12,870 bases of DNA. It comes from Clostridium sp. CAG:510. Lineage in GTDB: Bacteria > Bacillota > Clostridia > Lachnospirales > Lachnospiraceae. The first letter of the stretch is position 1. Every line of letters starts with the position of its first letter. This document shows positions 7,689 through 12,870 of this stretch, piece after piece. The stretch is from contig FR880829.1 in assembly GCA_000434615.1 (NCBI GenBank), positions 1 to 12,870 of the forward strand, read 5' to 3'. The notes below the pieces were generated by a model that had not been told where the DNA came from, ran no database searches, and saw only the letters and a list, made by a program, of their open reading frames with translations. The position numbers and the translations under genes were made by a program.

Positions 7689-7713
7689 CAAGGAAGGTTT
7701 TTTATGGAAAAAA

Positions 7714-8658
7714 TTATCTGCCTAAGAATTCTTTTACAGACTTGCAGACGCCCTTGGCATCCAGACCGTACTTTTCAATCAGAGCGGCTGCGGGGCCGGA
7801 CTCGCCGAATACATCCTGCATACCGATTTTGCATACGGGAACCGGGTAGGACTTACAGAGGGCATCGCATACGGCGCTGCCTAACCCACCGATTACGGAA
7901 TGCTCTTCTACGGTAACGACCTTACCGGTCTTCTTTGCACTCTTTACAATAAGCTCTTCATCCAGAGGCTTGATAGTGCAGATGTTTACCACTTCCGCAT
8001 CAATGCCATCTGCCTTCAAAAGCTCAGCGGCGCCCAGTGCGGAATCCACGCAGATACCGGTTGCCACGATGGTAACGTCCTTACCTTCCTTTACAACGTC
8101 ACCCTTGCCGATTTCAAAATGGTATTCGGGTCTGTCGTTGATTACGGGAACGGCTGCACGGCCGAAACGGATATATACGGGGCCTTCATATTCCAGCGCC
8201 GCACGAACGGCTGCCTTTGCTTCCACATCATCGGAAGGACACATAACAACCATTCCGGGAATGGTGCGCATCAGCGCCAGGTCTTCGTTACACTGATGGG
8301 TTGCACCGTCTTCGCCGACGGAAATACCGGCATGTGTTGCACCGATTTTTACATTCAGATGCGGGTAACCGATGGAGTTGCGTACCTGTTCAAAAGCACG
8401 TCCTGCTGCGAACATGGCAAAGGAGCTGGCGAAAGGAATTTTGCCTACGGTAGCAAGTCCTGCCGCAATGCCCATCATGTTGCTTTCCGCAATACCGCAG
8501 TCAATGTGTCTGTCGGGATATGCTTTCTTGAAAATACCGGTCTTGGTAGCGGCTGCCAGGTCGGCATCCAGAACTACTAAGTTGGGAAATTCTTCCGCAA
8601 GTTCTTTTAAGGCGTTGCCATAACTTTCTCTGGTTGCAATCTTCTTTACATCTGCCAT
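7714..8658 (-). CDS. Transketolase, C-terminal subunit
   Basis: Second half of a two-gene transketolase, which moves two-carbon ketol units between sugar phosphates in the non-oxidative pentose phosphate pathway; cytoplasmic. The 314 residues cover the pyrimidine-binding domain of the thiamine diphosphate site (about 5-170) and the C-terminal domain (about 185-305). Seen are DADL (31-34), the catalytic Glu E58 in GIAESNMMGIAAGLA, and THAGISVGEDGATHQ (108-122) with H109 and H121, then YIRFGR. Its start codon shares one base with the stop of the N-terminal subunit gene (TAATG), so the two are translationally coupled and should be made in equal amounts to form the shared active site. Split transketolases are common in Clostridia and Archaea. 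A role with an unusual sugar, such as sulfosugars, is possible, but no neighbour suggests it. Confidence 0.95.
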   Translation of the reverse strand: MADVKKIATRESYGNALKELAEEFPNLVVLDADLAAATKTGIFKKAYPDRHIDCGIAESNMMGIAAGLATVGKIPFASSFAMFAAGRAFEQVRNSIGYPHLNVKIGATHAGISVGEDGATHQCNEDLALMRTIPGMVVMCPSDDVEAKAAVRAALEYEGPVYIRFGRAAVPVINDRPEYHFEIGKGDVVKEGKDVTIVATGICVDSALGAAELLKADGIDAEVVNICTIKPLDEELIVKSAKKTGKVVTVEEHSVIGGLGSAVCDALCKSYPVPVCKIGMQDVFGESGPAAALIEKYGLDAKGVCKSVKEFLGR

Positions 8659-9500
8659 TACTGTTCACCTGCTTTCTCAAGTTCTTCGCCAATCTTCTCT
8701 AAATCTGCCATAGCTACCGCATACTCTTCGTCGTTCGGAGCCTTGCCGTGCCAGTCTGCATTGTTTTCCATGAAGGATACACCCTTGCCCTTTACACTGT
8801 GCATGATAATGCAGGTCGGCTTGCCCTTCATTTCTTTTGCTTCCTTCATGGCGCTTCTTATCTGGTCAAAATCATGGGCATCAATGTTGATGACATAGAA
8901 ATTGAAGGCTTCAAATTTCTTGTCAATGGGATAAGGAGAGCAGACCTCATCAACAGGTCCGTCAATCTGCAGGTTGTTGTTGTCAACGATGACGCAGAGG
9001 TTGTCAAGTTTTCTGTGTCCTGCAAACATAGCTGCTTCCCATACCTGTCCTTCCTGAATTTCTCCGTCGCCCAAAAGTGTGTATACACGGAAATCCTTAT
9101 TGTCCAGCTTTGCGCCGAGCGCCATACCGACTGCTGCGGAAATGCCCTGTCCGAGAGATCCGGAGGACATGTCCACACCGGGAATGTGGATGCAGGGATG
9201 TCCCTGTAAATAAGAACCTAAATGACGCAGTGTGGGGAGGTCTTCCACCGGGAAAAATCCTCTCTCTGCCAGTGTCGCGTAAAGACCGGGAGCGGTGTGT
9301 CCCTTAGACAGTACAAATCTGTCTCTGTTTTCCATATCAGGATTTGCAGGATCAATGTTCATTTCTTCAAAATAAAGATAGGTGAACATGTCTGCGGCTG
9401 ACAATGATCCGCCCGGATGTCCTGCTTTTGCAGCATGAACTGCGGTGATAATACCTTTACGGACTTCATTTGCCATTTTTTGCAGTTCTAAATTATTCAT
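8658..9500 (-). CDS. Transketolase, N-terminal subunit
   Basis: Carries the diphosphate-binding half of the transketolase active site. In its 280 residues are AGHPGGSLSAAD (26-37), SKGH (65-68), GSLGQGIS (114-121), and the thiamine diphosphate/metal motif GDGEIQEG (144-151) through to the NNN at 174-176, about 27 residues on. ATG 9500 (MNNLELQ) is chosen over the in-frame ATG at 9512, because AGAAAGG (9514-9520) sits one base from the latter but 13 from the former, and relatives start near MNNLEL. It is the first gene of the pair, behind a promoter about 50 bases upstream, and overlaps the next gene by one base. The leader is short and shows no structure. Confidence 0.95.
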   Translation of the reverse strand: MNNLELQKMANEVRKGIITAVHAAKAGHPGGSLSAADMFTYLYFEEMNIDPANPDMENRDRFVLSKGHTAPGLYATLAERGFFPVEDLPTLRHLGSYLQGHPCIHIPGVDMSSGSLGQGISAAVGMALGAKLDNKDFRVYTLLGDGEIQEGQVWEAAMFAGHRKLDNLCVIVDNNNLQIDGPVDEVCSPYPIDKKFEAFNFYVINIDAHDFDQIRSAMKEAKEMKGKPTCIIMHSVKGKGVSFMENNADWHGKAPNDEEYAVAMADLEKIGEELEKAGEQ

Positions 9501-9546
9501 GTTTTTACCCATGCCTTTCTGTGGATTTACTTTAATAATCGCTTAT

Positions 9547-9575
9547 ACTTTACCATACTTTTTTTCTTTCTTCAA
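9547..9575 (-). promoter_or_regulatory. Promoter of the transketolase pair
   Basis: Reading the minus strand, TTGAAG (9570-9575) and TAAAGT (9547-9552) are spaced by exactly 17 bases, and the base pattern TGG just before the -10 gives an extended -10 element. Transcription would start near 9540, about 40 bases before the chosen start codon. Confidence 0.6.
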
Positions 9576-9709
9576 CAGGAACTGACCTCATGAATTCTAT
9601 GAATTACGGGGAAATATTCTGCATCCTTCAATTTCAGGAAGAGAAGTGGTATACGGCATATTCTTTTTCATATATTGAATAGACACTGTTTTTACATATA
9701 GGAAATGAT

Positions 9710-11554
9710 ATGTTACATAGATTGTCCCTTAAAAAAATTTTTCCCCTTCTTCTCATTCCCGCCCTGCTTCTGTCCGTCTTTCTCCTCTTTTCATCCGGAA
9801 AGGATCAGAAGCGCTTCGATGCCTTTTCCAAAGAAATGTTTGAAAAGGAAATGACGGCGAACACCTTAAATATGCACTATACGGTTGCCGTGCCGGAAAA
9901 CTACGGCATTTCGGAATACACACCCGTCCTGTCCTGTTATTCGCAGGCATCGGAGGAAGAAGCCCGCAGGGATTTGGACCGGTATCTGGCTGTGCTTTCC
10001 TCCGTTTCCCCGGAAAAGCTGGACGAAGACTCCGCCTATGCTTGTCTTCTGCTTTCCCGGTCGCTGTCCCTGTCCCGGAAGGGCTATGACTTTCCCTACT
10101 ATGCGGAGCCCCTCTCCCCTTCCTCCGGCATGCAGTCGGAGCTGCCCATTCTGTTAGCGGAATACACCTTCCGCGACAAACGGGACGTGGAGGATTACCT
10201 TTCCCTGCTTTCCCAGACCGGCGCTTATTTTTCTTCCCTGCTCACCTACGAAACGGAGAAAAAAGAAGCCGGTTTTCCCCAGGCGGATGCTTCCCTCTTA
10301 AAAGTGGCAGAGCAGTGCAATACCATCTTATCGGAAGAAGCGCTTGCTGACGGCAGTCATTTTCTGCAGACCACCTTTGAAGAACGGGTGGCAGCCTTAG
10401 CTTCCGCCGGCATCCTGTCGGATGAGGAGGCCGTGCGTTACATAAAGGAAAACAACGAACTGTTATCCACCGTCATGCTGCCCGCCTACCGCAATTTATC
10501 CACAGGTCTTGCCGGACTTGTCACCGAACGGGAAACCATTCCCACCGGTTTGTATTATCTGCCGCAGGGCACCGGTTATTATACCTGGCTTTTTGAAAAA
10601 AACACCGGCTCCTCCCTCAGCATGACGGAGGTGAAAGCCCTTCTGTATACCCGCTTTGAAACCTCTTACCTGGAAATGCAGAACCTGCTTAAGGAACGGG
10701 ACAACGCCGCCGTCCTCTGGCTGTCCGCCCGTAAGGAGAATGCTTTTCCCTTAAAGGATGCGGATGCCATGCTTGCCGATTTACGGAAAAGGATGCAGGA
10801 GGATTTTCCCGCTTTTCCCTCCACAAAGGTATCTTCCCTTTTCGGAGGCTCTGCCGCCCTGCCCGGTGCGGCGGTCAAAACCGTTTCCCCGGCATTAGAA
10901 GACTATTGTGCGCCTGCCTTTTACCTGACGCCGCCTCTGGATGATACGGAAAACAATGTGATTTACATCAATGAAAAAAGTACGCCCAAGGGGCTGGAGC
11001 TTTACACCACCCTTGCCCACGAAGGCTACCCGGGACACCTTTACCAATCCGTCTACAGCACCCGTTACCGACAGCCGTCGGATACCGCTCCGGTGCGCCG
11101 ACTCCTTTGGTACGGCGGTTATCAGGAGGGCTGGGCGGTCTATGTGGAAATGAAAGGCTACGATTATGCAGCGGAACTGTATACCGAAAACGGGGCAGAG
11201 GACCTTGCCTACGGCTGCCGGATTGAAAAAGCCAACCGGGAAATGCAGCTCTGCCTTTCTGCCCTGTTAGACTTTTCCATTCACTATGAGGGCGCCTCCT
11301 TAGAGCAGGTGGCACATGTGCTTTCTTCCCTCGGCATTTCGGATGCCGTTACTGCCCGGAACGTGTACGAATACATTGCGGAGGAGCCTGCCAACTACAT
11401 GAAATACTACATCGGCTATCTGGAAATCCTGCGCCTGCAGGACACCGCCCGGGAACTGTGGCAGGAGGAATATTCCGATTTACGCTTCCACAAATTCTTT
11501 TTGGAAACCGGTCCCGCCGACTTTACCACCCTGCGGGAGCTGCTGTTTCGTTGA
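9710..11554 (+). CDS. DUF885 family exported metallopeptidase-like protein
   Basis: Member of the DUF885 family (PF05960), zinc-peptidase-like proteins, some of which are annotated as carboxypeptidases. The 614-residue protein has a basic start and a hydrophobic segment (about 9-28) that is a signal peptide or anchor without a lipobox, so it probably acts outside the membrane. The body is mostly helical. The metal motif H437-E-G-Y-P-G-H443, in LAHEGYPGHLYQ, matches the family's HExxPGH, and E473 in EGWAVYVE is the likely third ligand region. YINEKS, the family's strand before the motif, is also present, so the active site looks complete. ATG 9710 has AGGA 6 bases upstream. A TATACG with a TG extension at 9650-9655 is a weak promoter candidate. 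The permease gene starts 44 bases after the stop and has its own promoter. Substrate is unknown. Confidence 0.85.
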   Translation: MLHRLSLKKIFPLLLIPALLLSVFLLFSSGKDQKRFDAFSKEMFEKEMTANTLNMHYTVAVPENYGISEYTPVLSCYSQASEEEARRDLDRYLAVLSSVSPEKLDEDSAYACLLLSRSLSLSRKGYDFPYYAEPLSPSSGMQSELPILLAEYTFRDKRDVEDYLSLLSQTGAYFSSLLTYETEKKEAGFPQADASLLKVAEQCNTILSEEALADGSHFLQTTFEERVAALASAGILSDEEAVRYIKENNELLSTVMLPAYRNLSTGLAGLVTERETIPTGLYYLPQGTGYYTWLFEKNTGSSLSMTEVKALLYTRFETSYLEMQNLLKERDNAAVLWLSARKENAFPLKDADAMLADLRKRMQEDFPAFPSTKVSSLFGGSAALPGAAVKTVSPALEDYCAPAFYLTPPLDDTENNVIYINEKSTPKGLELYTTLAHEGYPGHLYQSVYSTRYRQPSDTAPVRRLLWYGGYQEGWAVYVEMKGYDYAAELYTENGAEDLAYGCRIEKANREMQLCLSALLDFSIHYEGASLEQVAHVLSSLGISDAVTARNVYEYIAEEPANYMKYYIGYLEILRLQDTARELWQEEYSDLRFHKFFLETGPADFTTLRELLFR

Positions 11555-11579
11555 CAAACCTCGGATTTCCCTCTATACT
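11551..11579 (+). promoter_or_regulatory. Strong sigma-A type promoter of the AEC permease gene
   Basis: A perfect TTGACA (11551-11556) and TATACT (11574-11579) are separated by 17 bases. The -35 box overlaps the stop codon (TGA) of the DUF885 gene. Transcription would begin near 11586, right at the GGAGGAGAG ribosome site, giving a leader of only about 13 bases. Confidence 0.75.
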
Positions 11580-11589
11580 CTCCATGGAG
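11580..11589. promoter_or_regulatory. 10-bp palindrome over the permease transcription start, possible operator
   Basis: CTCCATGGAG is a perfect palindrome directly after the -10 box, covering the expected +1 and the first bases of the Shine-Dalgarno site. Position fits a repressor operator, but part of the symmetry follows from the purine-rich ribosome site, so it may be chance. Confidence 0.3.
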
Positions 11590-11598
11590 GAGAGAGCT

Positions 11599-12546
11599 AT
11601 GGAAAATCTGATTTTCAGTCTGAATGCAACGGTACCTGTTTTTTTAATGATGGTTTTGGGCTATGTGCTGCGCCGGCTTAAGGTAGTGGATGAGCCCTTC
11701 GTAAAAACCCTGAACAGCTTCAACTATAAGATAACCCTACCCGTCCTTTTATTCCGTGACATTGCAGAGTCGGATTTCTACAAGGTCTGGGACACCACAT
11801 ATGTGCTCTACTGTTTCCTTGCCACCCTCTCCTGTATCGTGATAATCTGGGTTGTTTCCCACTTTTTCTGTAAAAATAAAGATACCATGGGCGAATTTAT
11901 CCAGGCATCCTACCGCGGCAGCGCCGCCGTGCTGGGAGTTGCTTATATCCAGAACATCTACGGCAATGCCGGAATGGCGCCCCTCATGATTATCGGCACC
12001 GTTCCGCTTTACAACATTGCGGCGGTGCTTGTCCTTTCATTTACCGGTCCGTCCTCCGGCGGACTTAACAAAAAATCCTTGCAGAAGTCCGTCAGGGGCA
12101 TTCTCACCAATCCCATTATCATCGGCATCGCCCTGGGCATGCTGGCATCCCTGATACGGCTTCCCATTCCCTCCATGCTCGGCAAAACCTTAAGTAATAT
12201 TTCCGTTCTTGCCACGCCGCTCGCCCTTATCGGTCTGGGCGCCGGTTTTGAGGGAAAAAAAGCCATAAAGCAAATCCGTCCCACCATTGTTTCTTCCTTA
12301 ATAAAGCTGATTATCCAGCCCGCCCTTCTGCTTCCCATAGCGGCGGCGCTCGGTTTCCGGGACGAAAAAATGGTAGCCGTTCTCATTATGCTGGGAGCGC
12401 CTACCACCGTAAGCTGTTATATTATGGCTAAAAACATGGGGCATGACGGTACGTTAACCTCCAGTGTGGTGGTTTCCACCACCTTCTTAAGTTCTTTTTC
12501 CATTACCGTCTGGCTGTTCCTTTTAAGAACCTACGGACTCATCTAA
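11599..12546 (+). CDS. AEC family transporter (auxin efflux carrier-like permease)
   Basis: Predicted inner-membrane permease of the AEC family, secondary carriers for organic anions such as malate and other small acids in bacteria. The 315-residue protein is almost wholly hydrophobic with about ten predicted membrane segments in two halves. The N-terminal half has VPVFLMMVLGYVLRR and NSFNYKITLPVLLFRDIA; a central polar loop (around GPSSGGLNKKS) is followed by NPIIIGIALGML, SVLATPLALIGLGAGF and the conserved GAPTTVSCYIMAKNMG. Length is normal. ATG 11599 has GGAGG 8 bases upstream; an earlier in-frame ATG at 11584 lies inside the palindrome before the ribosome site, and a longer GTG-started frame from 11458 overlaps the DUF885 gene and is rejected. 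Own promoter and a terminator just after the stop make it a single-gene unit, with possible read-through from the DUF885 gene. The substrate cannot be told. Confidence 0.92.
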   Translation: MENLIFSLNATVPVFLMMVLGYVLRRLKVVDEPFVKTLNSFNYKITLPVLLFRDIAESDFYKVWDTTYVLYCFLATLSCIVIIWVVSHFFCKNKDTMGEFIQASYRGSAAVLGVAYIQNIYGNAGMAPLMIIGTVPLYNIAAVLVLSFTGPSSGGLNKKSLQKSVRGILTNPIIIGIALGMLASLIRLPIPSMLGKTLSNISVLATPLALIGLGAGFEGKKAIKQIRPTIVSSLIKLIIQPALLLPIAAALGFRDEKMVAVLIMLGAPTTVSCYIMAKNMGHDGTLTSSVVVSTTFLSSFSITVWLFLLRTYGLI

Positions 12547-12569
12547 GCGGGACATCTGCCCCGCTTTTT
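12545..12569 (+). terminator. Intrinsic terminator of the AEC permease gene
   Basis: A 7-bp stem, AAGCGGG (12545-12551) with CCCGCTT (12560-12566), closes an 8-base loop and runs into five T residues (12565-12569). The stem begins within the TAA stop codon. On the other strand the stem is not followed by a clean T-run, so it is probably one-directional. Confidence 0.85.
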
Positions 12570-12584
12570 CAGTATCTTCCGCTT

Positions 12585-12870
12585 TCAGCATATCCAGCCC
12601 GTGAGAATGACGCTGGCTATGAGTCCCACGAAGGACGAAAATAAGGCGCCGGCAAGCGTATACCGTGTTTTGGTTACCTTTGCCGCCAGAAAATACACGG
12701 ACATGGTGTAAAAAATCGTTTCCGTGCAGCTCATCAGAATGGAAGTGAGCATGCCGATGTAAGAATCCGTGCCGTGGGTCTTGAAAATATCCAGCACCAG
12801 TCCGGTTGCCGCCGAAGAAGAAAACATCTTCACCAGTACAAGGGGCACAATGTCCGCCGGAATGCCGTTA
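12585..12870 (-). CDS. spmB: Spore maturation protein, SpmB-like (nucleoside-recognition/Gate domain), N-terminal part outside window
   Basis: The last 95 residues of a membrane protein that enters from the right edge; the frame is open to base 12869, so the GTG at 12848 is not its start. It matches the end of SpmB: a PLVLVK segment, LDIFKTHGTDSYIGMLTSILMSCTETIFYTMSVYF (the conserved GPDS..G, STETTFY region, here with THGTDS and CTETIFY) and KTRYTLAGALFSSFVG, ending in a hydrophobic stretch. In B. subtilis SpmA and SpmB are needed for full dehydration of the spore core. In some Clostridia the two are fused into one longer protein; which form this is cannot be seen here. It is convergent with the AEC gene, 38 bases between the stop codons. 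Its presence suggests a spore former. Confidence 0.88.
   Translation of the reverse strand, partial: NGIPADIVPLVLVKMFSSSAATGLVLDIFKTHGTDSYIGMLTSILMSCTETIFYTMSVYFLAAKVTKTRYTLAGALFSSFVGLIASVILTGWIC

Noticed and set aside
7689..7713. A/T-only inverted repeat (six T, CCAT, six A on the minus strand) after the transketolase pair as a terminator
   Set aside because: The stem has no G-C pairs and is followed by CCTTCC rather than a T-run, so it is too weak to call.
9601..9709. Promoter for the DUF885 gene, including TTGAAT/TATAGG (9675-9702)
   Set aside because: The TTGAAT/TATAGG pair would start transcription almost at the start codon, leaving no ribosome site; TATACG at 9650 lacks a good -35. 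No confident call.
11458..11598. GTG-started extension of the AEC gene
   Set aside because: It would overlap the DUF885 gene by about 100 bases, adds residues that do not look like a membrane protein, and the strong ribosome site points to ATG 11599.
1..12870. CRISPR arrays, tRNA or rRNA genes, insertion sequences, phage genes, riboswitches
   Set aside because: No spaced direct repeats, cloverleaf sequences, transposase motifs or long structured leaders were seen; intergenic gaps are all under 200 bases.

Overview
The window looks like chromosomal DNA of a low- to moderate-GC, spore-forming Clostridia member, most likely Lachnospiraceae. Pointers are a SpmB-type spore maturation gene at the right edge, a YhaM-type exoribonuclease, a transketolase split into two coupled genes, Gram-positive style strong Shine-Dalgarno sites, and an uncleaved-looking membrane anchor on the folding factor. 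The genus cannot be read from the sequence. There is no sign of phage, insertion sequences, CRISPR, tRNA or rRNA. Coding density is high and no gene-free stretch exceeds 300 bases.

Layout: from 1 to 9500 everything is on the minus strand, so transcription runs right to left. In transcription order it holds: (i) a split transketolase (9500 to 7714) behind a good promoter; (ii) a lipoprotein serpin (7637 to 6312) with its own promoter, then a two-lobed DUF3592 membrane protein (6248 to 5517); (iii) a membrane-anchored SurA/PrsA-like foldase (5427 to 3877) with its own -10 box, ended by a 12-bp hairpin terminator; (iv) a trypsin-fold/PDZ protein of the HtrA type whose catalytic residues are largely lost, then a YhaM-like 3'-5' exoribonuclease, then an RlmD-type 23S rRNA uracil methyltransferase that runs off the left edge. 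From 9710 to 12546 two genes lie on the plus strand: an exported DUF885 metallopeptidase-like protein and an AEC-family permease. The permease has its own consensus promoter overlapping the stop codon of the gene before it. A terminator follows, and the C-terminal part of a SpmB-like protein enters convergently from the right edge.

How they fit together: several products act outside the membrane on protein folding or proteolysis (foldase, HtrA-like pseudoprotease, serpin, DUF885 protein), but they sit in separate transcription units and no single pathway is proven. The htrA-like, yhaM and rlmD genes look like one operon mixing envelope and RNA functions. The transketolase pair is central carbon metabolism.

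I found no clear previously undescribed system. The observations most worth following are the degenerate HtrA-like protein, a recurring far-upstream RGAAAGG Shine-Dalgarno pattern at four genes, and the serpin's reactive loop.
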